64,000 nucleotides of DNA, from contig NZ_KE952665.1 in NCBI RefSeq assembly GCF_000466385.1, positions 37,288 through 101,287 on the forward strand, written 5' to 3'. The notes below the pieces were generated by a model, which saw only the letters and a list, made by a program, of their open reading frames with translations, was not told the DNA's origin and searched no databases. The position numbers were made by a program, and so were the translations under genes. Each line of letters opens with the position of its first letter. Position 1 is the stretch's first letter. This stretch comes from Aneurinibacillus aneurinilyticus ATCC 12856 (lineage in GTDB: Bacteria; Bacillota; Bacilli; Aneurinibacillales; Aneurinibacillaceae). Below are positions 53,928-62,924 of this stretch, piece by piece.

Positions 53928-55325
53928 TTGGCTTATCAAGAGCAGAAACTGCACAAAGACCTGAAAACCAGGCACGTAACAATGATTTCTATTGGTGGGG
54001 TTATCGGTGCCGGCTTATTTGTAGGGAGCGGCGCTATTATTCAATCGACAGGACCTGCTGCCCTGCTATCTTATGTCCTTGGTGGCTTAATGGTAGTTTT
54101 GGTAATGCGTATGCTTGGCGAGATGGCTGTGTTGAATCCTGATAGCGGTTCTTTTTCCACATATGCACATCAAGCGATTGGACCGTGGGCCGGATATACG
54201 ATTGGCTGGTTATACTGGTTTAACTGGGTTATCATCGTCGCGATTGAAGCTACGCTGGTAGGAGCCATTATTCATGATTGGATTCCTGCTATACCTGTGT
54301 GGGTGGGGAGTTTATCATTAACTATTTTGATGACGGTTACAAATATTTATTCAGTCAAAACATATGGAGAGTTTGAATATTGGTTGGCTTTTATTAAGGT
54401 AGTAGCGATTGTTGCTTTTCTGGGTGTGGGAGTATTAATGGTTCTAGGTGTTATGCCAGGTATCGAAGCACCGGGACTCTCTAATATTACTGGAAACGGA
54501 GGTTTCTTCCCACAAGGGTTTCTTCCTGTTCTCCTTAGTGTTGTCTTTATCACATTTTCTTTAGTAGGAAGTGAAGTCGCGGCTATTGCGGCGGGGGAAT
54601 CAGATAATCCGGAGAAGAATGTTGTTAGAGCAATAAATAGTGTGGTTTGGCGTATTCTTGTATTCTTTATCGGCTCAGTTGCTGTACTGGTTACTGTGTT
54701 GCCGTGGGATGCCCATGACTTGCTGAAAGCTCCATATGCAAGTGTATTTGATATGGCAGGTCTGCCAGCTGCAGGTCAGGTTATGAATGTCGTTGTTTTC
54801 ATCTCATTACTTTCCGTTTTGAATTCAGGACTATATACAAGTTCGCGTATGATATATTCTCTTGCACAAAAACAAGAGGCGCCTCGTATTTTTTTACAGG
54901 TGAATAAGAGAGGGATACCGATTTGGGCAGTATTGGCAAGCACATCCTTTGCTTATATTTGTGCTATGTTCAAATTTATATCTCCTGATAAAATGTTTGT
55001 CTTCTTAGCAAATAGCTCGGGCGGCGTTTCCATGCTTGTGTATATATTTATTGCCGTTTCACATATACGTATGCGGAGACGAATTGAAAAAGAAAATCCT
55101 GAGAAACTAAAGGTGAAAATGTGGTTATTTCCTTATTTAACATATTTGACTATTTTAGCTTTGATAGGCATTTTCATTGCACAAGCTTTTATTGATGATA
55201 TGCGTTTGCAATTCTATCTTACTTCACTGATTACCGTTCTTGTTATCGGTTCCTACTTTGTATTCTACCGTAAAAAGCGAACGTCTTCAGCAGTGGAAGA
55301 AAAGCGAACGAAAAAGATAGTATAA
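53928..55325 (+). CDS. gabP: GabP-like amino acid permease (APC superfamily)
   Basis: A permease of about 465 residues with twelve membrane helices. The N-terminal LKTRHVTMISIGGVIGAGLFVGSG is characteristic of the amino acid transporter family of GabP, AroP and LysP. Context points to GABA or 5-aminovalerate uptake. I favour the TTG at 53928 (AAAGGGGTGG 6 nt upstream), which gives a normal family N-terminus; an ATG at 53898 with GAGG would add ten residues. It stands between a hairpin and the long csiD leader, so it may be its own unit. Confidence 0.85.
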   Translation: MAYQEQKLHKDLKTRHVTMISIGGVIGAGLFVGSGAIIQSTGPAALLSYVLGGLMVVLVMRMLGEMAVLNPDSGSFSTYAHQAIGPWAGYTIGWLYWFNWVIIVAIEATLVGAIIHDWIPAIPVWVGSLSLTILMTVTNIYSVKTYGEFEYWLAFIKVVAIVAFLGVGVLMVLGVMPGIEAPGLSNITGNGGFFPQGFLPVLLSVVFITFSLVGSEVAAIAAGESDNPEKNVVRAINSVVWRILVFFIGSVAVLVTVLPWDAHDLLKAPYASVFDMAGLPAAGQVMNVVVFISLLSVLNSGLYTSSRMIYSLAQKQEAPRIFLQVNKRGIPIWAVLASTSFAYICAMFKFISPDKMFVFLANSSGGVSMLVYIFIAVSHIRMRRRIEKENPEKLKVKMWLFPYLTYLTILALIGIFIAQAFIDDMRLQFYLTSLITVLVIGSYFVFYRKKRTSSAVEEKRTKKIV

Positions 55326-55342
55326 TCAAAATAAAAAAAATG

Positions 55343-55371
55343 TTGACAACTTTCCTGTGTTGATATATGAT
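55343..55371 (+). promoter_or_regulatory. sigma-A promoter of csiD
   Basis: TTGACA, a 17-nt spacer and TATGAT: one mismatch to consensus. Predicted start is near 55378, about 350 nt before the csiD start codon. Confidence 0.85.
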
Positions 55372-55382
55372 AAAAATGTAAA

Positions 55383-55535
55383 CACAGTAGCAAACTTTAG
55401 AACCTAGCAGAGAAGTTTCCCTTCTCGCATTCCGGTTTATACTTGCCTGTGATTCTTACTAAGTTACTAACAAATTGTATAACTTCAAACTGTCTAATTT
55501 ACTGCTCTTCGAGCAATCGAAGCCGTTTCGTAAAT
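55383..55535 (+). promoter_or_regulatory. folded leader domain with candidate antiterminator (possible novel riboswitch)
   Basis: Stem P1: CACAG (55383-55387) and GCAA (55390-55393) pair with the contiguous TTGC-CTGTG (55443-55451). P2: AACC (55401-55404) with GGTT (55434-55437). P3: GC-A-GAGAAG (55407-55415) with CTTCTC-GC (55421-55428). Next AAGTTA (55461-55466) can pair with TAACTT (55480-55485). Then ATTTAC/GTAAAT (55497-55502 and 55530-55535) encloses TGCTC/GAGCA. GTATAACT (55477-55484) repeats the terminator's 3' arm exactly and could pair with its 5' arm. I do not recognise a known riboswitch or T-box motif. Confidence 0.6.
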
Positions 55536-55536
55536 A

Positions 55537-55599
55537 AGAGCCAGTTGTACTATCTACCCTGTATGATTTGAGGGGGAAGTATAACTGGCTTTTTGTTTT
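55537..55599 (+). terminator. intrinsic terminator/attenuator in the csiD leader
   Basis: AGCCAGTT-G-TACT (55539-55551) pairs with AGTA-T-AACTGGCT (55578-55590), followed by TTTTGTTTT. It lies about 130 nt before csiD and inside its transcript, so it must be conditionally bypassed. Confidence 0.85.
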
Positions 55600-55728
55600 A
55601 TACGGGAAACGAATCGAACGGTCTCTCGAATTGCATGAGGCGCAAGGAGGGTCCGACCTCCACCCCGGTCGGATTCCTCACACATAACCAAAACAAATAA
55701 TAATGGAAAGATGGAGGAGGAACCAAGC

Positions 55729-56670
55729 ATGGCAACAGCAACAGAAACAAAAGTGGAAATGAAGTATGTAACAAAGCAACCAGGCTATGAAATTATGCCG
55801 CATCCGCAGCATAAAAGAATGTACCATATTCAATTGAACAACGAGCTGCTCCAACAATTCTTTGCTAGCTGCAAAGAAGAAAGTGAACAATCCCTGCAAT
55901 ATGTTCCGTATTCCCGTCAAATATTATCGCACCGGTTCCGTGAGCTATTTGGTGAATCGTTTATGCAGAACATCCGAAACATTGTAATCGAACGTGAAAC
56001 AGGCGGCTTTACGATTGGTGTACAAGGTCAAACAGAAGATAGAGGAGAATTCGTTAAGTTTGCGACAGCGTTGACACACCTTATCGGCATTCCAAACTTC
56101 GATGCAATGACTGGTACCTTCTATGCCCGCTTCACAGTAAACGATACGGATAATAGTGATTCATACCTGCGTCAGGCATATCGTTTATTCACGTTGCATA
56201 CTGATGGTACGTTCGTCGATGAGCCGACAGACTGGCTGCTGATGATGAAAATGGATGAGAAAAATGCGGTCGGCGGCGAATCTCGCCTGCTTCATCTTGA
56301 TGATTGGGAAGATTTGGATAAGTTCAGCAATCATCCGCTCGCTTCGACTAAAATCACATACAAAGCACCGCCGAGCAAAAACGTACAACAAACCGTACAA
56401 CGTGAAACGTTTTTTGATATTAATAATAAGCCGTGCATTTGCTTCATTGACCAATTTGCATACCCGGAAACGATTGAGCAAGCTATATATTTGAAAGAAA
56501 TGTCCGAATCTCTAGAGAATTCTCCGGCCACTCATGCGCTGAAGCTTCCGATCGGAGATTTGGTAATCCTGAACAATACCTTCTGGATGCACGGCCGTGC
56601 GGCATTCGAGAAACACCCGGAACTGCATCGTGAACTTATGCGTCAACGTGGCTGCTTCTCTCGTGTATAA
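55729..56670 (+). CDS. csiD: glutarate 2-hydroxylase (CsiD/GlaH)
   Basis: A 313-residue Fe(II)/2-oxoglutarate-dependent oxygenase that hydroxylates glutarate to L-2-hydroxyglutarate. The metal triad is H157-x-D159 (TLHTDGTF) with H288 (FWMHGRAAF); the C-terminal RELMRQRG carries the likely 2-oxoglutarate-binding arginine. Blocks such as HLIG-x-x-NFDAM, NSDSYLRQ and LLHLDDWE agree with E. coli CsiD over nearly full length. I use the ATG at 55729, 8 nt after GGAGGAGG; an upstream ATG at 55711 precedes that site. Together with lhgO it converts glutarate to 2-oxoglutarate. Confidence 0.93.
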   Translation: MATATETKVEMKYVTKQPGYEIMPHPQHKRMYHIQLNNELLQQFFASCKEESEQSLQYVPYSRQILSHRFRELFGESFMQNIRNIVIERETGGFTIGVQGQTEDRGEFVKFATALTHLIGIPNFDAMTGTFYARFTVNDTDNSDSYLRQAYRLFTLHTDGTFVDEPTDWLLMMKMDEKNAVGGESRLLHLDDWEDLDKFSNHPLASTKITYKAPPSKNVQQTVQRETFFDINNKPCICFIDQFAYPETIEQAIYLKEMSESLENSPATHALKLPIGDLVILNNTFWMHGRAAFEKHPELHRELMRQRGCFSRV

Positions 56671-56695
56671 TAAAAACAACATATAGCTGGATAGT

Positions 56696-56728
56696 TTAGG
56701 CAGGTACTTCTTTTGAAGACCTGCCTTA
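56696..56728 (+). other. hairpin between csiD and lhgO
   Basis: AGGCAGGT (56698-56705) pairs with ACCTGCCT (56719-56726), with TTC/GAA inside. Without a T tract it may be an mRNA processing element rather than a terminator. Confidence 0.55.
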
Positions 56729-56791
56729 GATGGCATTCAAATAAAAATCATAGCACAATATCCCATAGATGGATTAGAGGAGGAAGACAGC

Positions 56792-58024
56792 ATGTATGAT
56801 TTTGCGATAGTTGGCGGAGGAATTGTAGGGTTATCAACAGGAATGGCATTGACGAAGCGGTATCCGGGCGCAAAAATTGTTATGATAGAGAAGGAAAAAG
56901 ATTGGGCCCACCATCAAACTGGCCATAACAGCGGCGTAATCCACTCCGGAATTTACTATAAACCAGGCAGCTATAAGGCTCGCTTTGCAAGGGAAGGCAA
57001 TGCAGCGATGGTGCGATTCTGTGAAGAGCATGGCGTTGCATACGATGTATGCGGGAAAGTCATTGTTGCGACGGAACAAGAAGAGCTTCCATTAATGGAA
57101 AGTTTATATGAGCGCGGCTTGCAGAACGAATTGGATGTGCAAAAAATTGGACCAGAAGAGCTTAAAGAAATTGAGCCGCATGTGGCAGGTCTTGGAGCAA
57201 TTCGTGTCCCGAGCTGTGGAATTGCCGACTATAAAGGTGTTTCCAGAACGTTTGCCCGAATTATTGAAGAGGGTGGCGGGGATATTCGTCTCAGTACGAA
57301 AGTAGAGAATATTGCCGAGGAAGCACAGGGGGTTACGATTGAAACGAACCGTGGTACGATAAAAGCCCGTTTCCTGATTAACTGTGCCGGGCTGCATAGC
57401 GATCGCGTAGCAAAAATGGCTGGTATGCAGACAGGTATGAAAATCGTGCCATTCCGAGGCGAATACTATGAGCTTGCCCCGGATAAGCGTCATCTTGTCA
57501 AACATCTAATCTATCCGGTGCCGAACCCGGACTTTCCGTTTCTTGGCGTCCACTTTACCCGCATGATTAATGGGGAAGTTCACGCGGGTCCGAATGCGGT
57601 ACTGGCCTTTAAACGTGAAGGATACACAAAATCGGATATCAATATAAAAGACTTGCTAGAGGTATTAACGTATCCAGGCTTCTGGAAAATGGCGATGCCA
57701 AATATGAAAGAGGGCATGAAGGAAATGGTACGCTCCTTCAGCAAGCAGGCATTTCTGCACAGCCTGCAACGCCTGATTCCGGAGCTTACGGAAAAAGATA
57801 TCGTTCCGACTCATGCAGGCGTGCGGGCACAGGCTCTCATGGATAACGGAAACATGGTGGATGACTTCGCTATCTTCCCAGGTAAAAGCTCGCTCCATGT
57901 GTGTAATGCCCCGTCTCCGGCAGCAACAGCTTCTATTAAAATCGGAGAAGAAATCGCAAATAAATTACCTGAGAATGTCACTAGCGGACTGAAATCTTCG
58001 GATGTGTCAGCCGTTCTTGTATAA
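56792..58024 (+). CDS. lhgO: L-2-hydroxyglutarate oxidase
   Basis: A 410-residue FAD enzyme of the DAO fold. The dinucleotide-binding GGGIVGLSTG is at the N-terminus, HHQTGHNSGVIHSGIYY is the family's FAD-contact region, and HAGVRAQ lies near the C-terminus. It oxidises L-2-hydroxyglutarate to 2-oxoglutarate, passing electrons to quinone in E. coli. It follows csiD as in E. coli and pseudomonads. AGAGGAGGAAG precedes the ATG. Confidence 0.93.
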   Translation: MYDFAIVGGGIVGLSTGMALTKRYPGAKIVMIEKEKDWAHHQTGHNSGVIHSGIYYKPGSYKARFAREGNAAMVRFCEEHGVAYDVCGKVIVATEQEELPLMESLYERGLQNELDVQKIGPEELKEIEPHVAGLGAIRVPSCGIADYKGVSRTFARIIEEGGGDIRLSTKVENIAEEAQGVTIETNRGTIKARFLINCAGLHSDRVAKMAGMQTGMKIVPFRGEYYELAPDKRHLVKHLIYPVPNPDFPFLGVHFTRMINGEVHAGPNAVLAFKREGYTKSDINIKDLLEVLTYPGFWKMAMPNMKEGMKEMVRSFSKQAFLHSLQRLIPELTEKDIVPTHAGVRAQALMDNGNMVDDFAIFPGKSSLHVCNAPSPAATASIKIGEEIANKLPENVTSGLKSSDVSAVLV

Positions 58025-58069
58025 TGTTTGTATTGTGCACTTATATAACAATTTCGATTTTATAATAAA

Positions 58070-58107
58070 GCAGCCCGGTGTTTGTATACCGGGCTTTTCT
58101 TCTTTTT
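58070..58107 (+). terminator. csiD-lhgO terminator
   Basis: AGCCCGGT and ACCGGGCT close over 8 nt, followed by TTTTCTTCTTTTT. Confidence 0.88.
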
Positions 58108-58229
58108 CCCGATGCAAACCTTGTAGGGATGCCCAAGGTAAATTTTTGCATGCACGGCACATCATAAACCATATCTGCTATAATAAAATAAGATAGTAAC
58201 AACAGTACTAGAAAATAAAGGGGCGATGG

Positions 58230-59117
58230 TTGTTGGAATATGTGCAAGAGTATAAAGTAGCCCATAAAAAGCTTACAAAGGCTAAAATCGTGAGGCGGGC
58301 ATTGTTTATTATTTTAGGTTCAAGTCTGATGGGGGTTGGACTTGAAATTTTTCTGGTTCCCAACCAAATTATTGATGGAGGGATTGTAGGTATCTCCATT
58401 ATTCTTTCTCACTTAACCGGACTGAAACTCGGTATTTTTCTGTTTATTCTCAATCTTCCTTTTCTTATTCTCGGTTATAAACAGATTGGAAAAACATTCG
58501 CAATCTCTACATTGCTTGGTGTTACCGTTATGTCTATCGTCACATCCGTTCTTCACCCTGTACCGGAACTAACAGAGGATCCGTTGCTAGCTGCGGTATT
58601 TGGTGGAATTATCCTTGGGATTGGAGTAGGAATGGTTATCCGTTATGGAGGTTCGCTTGACGGCACTGAGATTATTGCTATTGTGTTTAATAAACGGCTT
58701 CCTTTTTCGGTAGGAGAGACGGTTATGTTTTTCAATATTTTCATTCTTGGCAGTGCAGGTTTCATTTTTGGCTGGGATCGGGCGATGTATTCGCTGATAG
58801 CATACTTCATTGCATTCAAAATGATTGATGTTACCATCCAGGGGCTCGATGAATCACGTTCTGTCTGGATTATTAGTGAGAAGCACCGGGAAATCGGCGA
58901 TGCGCTGCTTGCCCGTCTGGGACGCGGCGTCACCTACCTGAACGGGGAAGGTGCATATACAGGTGATGATAAAAAAGTAATTTTCTGCGTTATTACCCGC
59001 CTGGAAGAAGCGAAGCTGAAATCGATTATTGAAGATATTGATGAAGCAGCATTTCTGGCAGTTGGTGCGATTAACAATGTAAAAGGCGGAAATTTCAAGA
59101 AGAAGGACATTCACTAA
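58230..59117 (+). CDS. YitT family membrane protein
   Basis: A 295-residue protein with five to six N-terminal membrane helices (YitT_membrane) and a C-terminal cytosolic DUF2179 domain (about 215-290; FCVITRLEEAKLKSIIEDID). Function is unknown; several paralogues are usual in Bacillales. Start is TTG at 58230, 6 nt after AAGGGG; the next codon is also TTG. It is monocistronic and has no evident link to the glutarate genes. Confidence 0.88.
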   Translation: MLEYVQEYKVAHKKLTKAKIVRRALFIILGSSLMGVGLEIFLVPNQIIDGGIVGISIILSHLTGLKLGIFLFILNLPFLILGYKQIGKTFAISTLLGVTVMSIVTSVLHPVPELTEDPLLAAVFGGIILGIGVGMVIRYGGSLDGTEIIAIVFNKRLPFSVGETVMFFNIFILGSAGFIFGWDRAMYSLIAYFIAFKMIDVTIQGLDESRSVWIISEKHREIGDALLARLGRGVTYLNGEGAYTGDDKKVIFCVITRLEEAKLKSIIEDIDEAAFLAVGAINNVKGGNFKKKDIH

Positions 59118-59132
59118 AGGAATAACGACACA

Positions 59133-59167
59133 AAAAGCAGCCGATTGTACAAGGCTGTTTTTTTGCT
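59133..59167 (+). terminator. terminator after the YitT gene
   Basis: AAAAAGCAGCC and GGCTGTTTTTTT form a hairpin with a T run. Confidence 0.82.
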
Positions 59168-59238
59168 CCAGGCTATAGAGGGAATTATAATGCAGCCGTT
59201 GATCATCCTATATAAAACGGAAAAAGGAGGACGGATGT

Positions 59239-60423
59239 ATGGCGACGGAAAGTATGCTAATTACCGGAATCCGAGTCTATGCGGAGAAAGGGACAATAAA
59301 TGAGGGATATGTGACGATCCAAAATGGAAAAATCCTTGAAATTGGGCAGATGGCTGATCTTAAGGATACGGACGGATACGATCAGCTCTTTTCCTTTCCG
59401 GATTCGTATGCGCTTCTTCCGGGTATGATTGATTTGCATATTCATGGTGCGAACGGAGCAGATACGATGGATGCCACTCCTGAGGCGGTGCGGACGATGG
59501 CAAAATGGTTGCCACACGAAGGGACGACAAGCTTTCTCGCCACAACAATGACGCAAGAAGTAGAGCAGATTGAGCGTGCATTAGTAAATGTCGCCGACTA
59601 TCGCAAGCGGGCGAACGGACCAGGAGAAGCGGAAATATTGGGTGTGCATTTGGAAGGACCGTTTTTATCGCCCAGGCGGGCGGGTGCTCAACCCGTGGAT
59701 AAGATGATTAACCCGGATATCGTTTTATTCGAGAAATGGCAGCGGATTGCAGCCGGGGCGATTCGGCTTGTTACTGTAGCTCCTGAATTGCCGGGCGGCA
59801 TGGAATTCGTATCGCATTTGGCACAGTGTGATGTAGTAGCTTCTATCGGACATTCTGATGCGACGTACGCAGAAGTGGCAGAAGGGGTTCGCTGCGGTTT
59901 GAAGCATGTAACGCATCTGTTTAACGGTATGCGCGGTTTGCATCACCGCGAACCGGGCGTTGTCGGTGCCGCCCTGCTTCATCCCGAATTGCTCGCTGAA
60001 CTTATAGTGGACGGCATGCATGTTCATCCTGAAATGGTTAAACTTGTCTACCAGCAAAAAGGACGGAGCGGATTGATATTAATCACGGATGCAATGCGAG
60101 CCAAGTGTCTTGGTGAAGGAACGTATGAGCTAGGCGGACAGGAAGTGATCGTACAAAACGGGCGTGCTTTGCTTGCAGATGGCACGCTCGCTGGCAGTAT
60201 CGTTAAGATGAAGGATGCAGCTACCAATGCTATGCGCTTTAGCGGGTGCACGCTCGAAGACATTGTCCATATGACAGCTGTAAACCCGGCTAAACAGCTC
60301 GGATTATTTGCGAGCAAAGGAAGTATCGCTCAGGGTAAGGATGCTGATCTTGTCGTATTGGACAAGGAGCATGAGGTTGTTCTTACGTTATGCAGAGGAA
60401 AAATAGCGTTTCATGCACGTTAA
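59239..60423 (+). CDS. nagA: N-acetylglucosamine-6-phosphate deacetylase
   Basis: A 394-residue amidohydrolase. The metal-site HxH lies in IDLHIHGANG, the metal-binding glutamate in GVHLEGPF, later histidines in SIGHSDATY and THLFNGM, and the catalytic aspartate in LITDAMRA. It yields glucosamine 6-phosphate from N-acetylglucosamine 6-phosphate. nagB and a phosphotransferase system are not adjacent, unlike the common nagAB arrangement. AAAAAGGAGGA precedes the ATG. Confidence 0.92.
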   Translation: MATESMLITGIRVYAEKGTINEGYVTIQNGKILEIGQMADLKDTDGYDQLFSFPDSYALLPGMIDLHIHGANGADTMDATPEAVRTMAKWLPHEGTTSFLATTMTQEVEQIERALVNVADYRKRANGPGEAEILGVHLEGPFLSPRRAGAQPVDKMINPDIVLFEKWQRIAAGAIRLVTVAPELPGGMEFVSHLAQCDVVASIGHSDATYAEVAEGVRCGLKHVTHLFNGMRGLHHREPGVVGAALLHPELLAELIVDGMHVHPEMVKLVYQQKGRSGLILITDAMRAKCLGEGTYELGGQEVIVQNGRALLADGTLAGSIVKMKDAATNAMRFSGCTLEDIVHMTAVNPAKQLGLFASKGSIAQGKDADLVVLDKEHEVVLTLCRGKIAFHAR

Positions 60424-60490
60424 ATAATTATCATAGTATAAATCATAGAAATTCCATTGACGCTTTATCGGAAAAGATTTAAAGTTAGGC

Positions 60491-60513
60491 TACTATAGAT
60501 AAAAATTATAGTA
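60491..60513. promoter_or_regulatory. possible operator before the glycoside hydrolase gene
   Basis: TACTATA and TATAGTA are 7-bp inverted arms with a 9-nt spacer, just downstream of a weak TTGACG-N17-TAAAGT promoter (60458-60486). An operator role is inferred. Confidence 0.35.
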
Positions 60514-60572
60514 ATTGTCGGTCACCGGAAGCAAAAGTATAACGTATTTGTATAGGGTAGAGGTGGTCCTAC

Positions 60573-62825
60573 ATGCACCAGGAATGGAGCTTACAAGGGG
60601 TATGGCAATGCCTGCCCGATAAAGAGAATATATTGGAAAATGGCATCGAAAATAAAATCGTATACGCGCCTGAGACGCATCCGTGGCAGGAGATTATTGT
60701 GCCTTCCCATTGGCAAAAGGCCGGGTTTGAACAGCATCAGGGTGCAATGTGGTACAGGAAGAAATTTCTTGCACCGAACAAGCAGGAGAATGTCGGCTAT
60801 CATCTGCATTTCGGGGGAGTGGACTATTTCTCCGAAGTATGGCTCAATGGAGTATACCTGGGCGCGCATGAGGGAGATTTCGATCCGTTTACATTTTCTG
60901 TAACCGGTTTCCTTCGTTTTGGAACGGAAAACGAACTTATCGTAAAAGTAATGTCAGTTGTCGATAAGAAGCCGGAACGAAAAGAAATTGCCAAAGGTGG
61001 TTTATATCATTGGGATTGTTTGCCGGTACGCCAGGAAGGGCTATCCGATTGTCCGGAAGTACCATCGGCGGCTAGTGCCCATTATCCGAATCCGCTCGTA
61101 AATCCGGGCGGTATCTGGAAGGATGTGGCGCTAATAGCAAAGCCGATTGTCCATATCGGACGTTTACGCATCACACCGCACTTACGCGATGAATATACGA
61201 AAGCAAACGTATATGTTGATATAGAAATACACAATGAGACGGGCCAGGAGCAGGATATCGAGCTGAGAGTAGAGCTGACACCGTATAATTTTCCGAAAGA
61301 GGGAAGAGAAGATATTTCTCAGGTGTCATCAGCATTTCTGCGACCGGGAATTCTCAATCATACCACACGTCTTACTGTACAGAATCCTGCGCTCTGGTGG
61401 AGTTGGGATCTGGGGAATCCTCACTTATATACGGCGATTGTGGAAATGAAAATAGATGGTACTGTCATCGATTCGTCGAGTGAAGTGTTCGGCATCCGTG
61501 AAATCACACGTGATAAGAAATGGCAATTCAGGCTGAATGGCGAGCGGATTTTCATTAAAGGAAACAATTATTTATCTGATCAATTCCTTTCACTTATGAC
61601 AGCTTCACAGTATGAGCAAGATATACAAATGATGCTCGATGCATACATGAATATGACGCGTCTGTTCGCACATGCGGAAAAACCTGATTTTTACCGTTTA
61701 TGTGATGAGAAAGGAATTATGATTTTTCAGGATTTACCGTTCCAGTGGGGATACCGCTCAGATGGTGAATTTATTACCCGTGCAGCAAATGTGGCGCGAA
61801 GGTACGTTGAGATGCTATATAATCACCCATCCATCGTGCTCTGGTGCTGTCACAGTGAATCGCGTTTGCATGATTACAATAAGCTCGACAATGTGCTGAT
61901 GGAAACCGTAAAATCAATCGATGTAACGCGGCCCATCCACAAAAATTCGGTACTCATCGATCAAGGAGAGTTACCAGCGTTCTTTGCAACATGGGAGGAG
62001 TTCGCCAAATACGTACCAAATCATCTAAGTGTCAACTGGGTTGGCTGGTATTGGGGCAAGATTACGGACGCTGAATTTTATAACCCTATGTTTATTACGG
62101 AATATGGAACGCAATCGCTGCCTGATGAAGAGTCGTTGAAGAAGTTCATCGTAGAGGAAAAGCTTTGGCCACTGGACATGGAAACATGGCGTATGCGAGG
62201 TTTCCAGAATAATATTTATGCCAAGATGATGGGGGAATATCCGACGACATTAGGCGAACTGGTGGAGCGTACACAGGAGTATCAGGTGCAGTTCTATAAG
62301 GAGCATACAGAGGCGTTGCGACGTAAGAAATATAATAATGTGAATGGAATCATGCAGTTTCACTTTGTTAATACGTGGCCTGCAATCGACTGGGCTATTG
62401 TCGATTATTATCGCCGTCCGAAAAAAGCCTACTACGCTGTCGTTCATGCATTTGCACCGCTGCAATTATCTTTCGCCGGTCATGTAGAACGACTGAAGGA
62501 TGTCTTGCGTATTACAATGGAAGCATGGATTGTCAACGACTACCGACACGAACTGGAAGGGCATGAGATTTCGTACCGATTGCTTGCATTGGACAATACG
62601 GTGATAGAGGAGCGTGCTGTGCTTGCACCATTAATCGCACCGGATTCCTCCCGCTGTTTTGATCAGGCGATACTTGATTTGCCGCTGACAGAGGATGTAT
62701 ATCGCATCGAAGGCGAGCTGCGCGATAAGGGAGGGAACATTATTGCACGCAATACGAAAATTTTGTTCCCTCGTATCAATGTAGCAGAAGTAGAGACAGC
62801 TGCACATGTGAACGCGGGCTTGTAG
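60573..62825 (+). CDS. glycoside hydrolase family 2 protein
   Basis: A 750-residue cytosolic enzyme with no signal peptide. An N-terminal jelly-roll sugar-binding domain (about 1-190) is followed by an immunoglobulin-like domain (190-310), a TIM barrel (310-600) and a further beta domain. The candidate acid/base is E429 in LWCCHSESR and the nucleophile E511 in FITEYGTQS. Clan GH-A enzymes have asparagine before the acid/base; here it is S428, which is unusual. Beta-mannosidase, beta-glucuronidase and beta-galactosidase are all possible substrate classes. It is followed by a sugar kinase gene, which suggests use of an imported glycoside. Confidence 0.82.
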   Translation: MHQEWSLQGVWQCLPDKENILENGIENKIVYAPETHPWQEIIVPSHWQKAGFEQHQGAMWYRKKFLAPNKQENVGYHLHFGGVDYFSEVWLNGVYLGAHEGDFDPFTFSVTGFLRFGTENELIVKVMSVVDKKPERKEIAKGGLYHWDCLPVRQEGLSDCPEVPSAASAHYPNPLVNPGGIWKDVALIAKPIVHIGRLRITPHLRDEYTKANVYVDIEIHNETGQEQDIELRVELTPYNFPKEGREDISQVSSAFLRPGILNHTTRLTVQNPALWWSWDLGNPHLYTAIVEMKIDGTVIDSSSEVFGIREITRDKKWQFRLNGERIFIKGNNYLSDQFLSLMTASQYEQDIQMMLDAYMNMTRLFAHAEKPDFYRLCDEKGIMIFQDLPFQWGYRSDGEFITRAANVARRYVEMLYNHPSIVLWCCHSESRLHDYNKLDNVLMETVKSIDVTRPIHKNSVLIDQGELPAFFATWEEFAKYVPNHLSVNWVGWYWGKITDAEFYNPMFITEYGTQSLPDEESLKKFIVEEKLWPLDMETWRMRGFQNNIYAKMMGEYPTTLGELVERTQEYQVQFYKEHTEALRRKKYNNVNGIMQFHFVNTWPAIDWAIVDYYRRPKKAYYAVVHAFAPLQLSFAGHVERLKDVLRITMEAWIVNDYRHELEGHEISYRLLALDNTVIEERAVLAPLIAPDSSRCFDQAILDLPLTEDVYRIEGELRDKGGNIIARNTKILFPRINVAEVETAAHVNAGL

Positions 62826-62924
62826 AACAAAACTTCCATCAACGGGTTTCATCATTCCACACGTAGCACAAGTAAAGCGGGAGTTTATTGGCCCGTTGGA
62901 TTGGAATAAACAAAAGGAGGCGCA

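Larger units (their letters stand above)
55326..55728 (+). other. 403-bp gabP-csiD intergenic region with a structured leader
   Basis: A near-consensus promoter (55343-55371) is followed by about 350 nt of leader with a multi-part fold, an intrinsic terminator and a further strong hairpin TCCGACC/GGTCGGA (55652-55658 and 55667-55673, flanked by GAGG/CCTC) before the csiD ribosome binding site. No open frame with a ribosome binding site is present. Confidence 0.8.

Noticed and set aside
55372..55600. T-box leader upstream of csiD
   Set aside because: No TGGAACCGCG-type T-box sequence and no AGTA-box; csiD is not an aminoacylation or amino acid synthesis gene.
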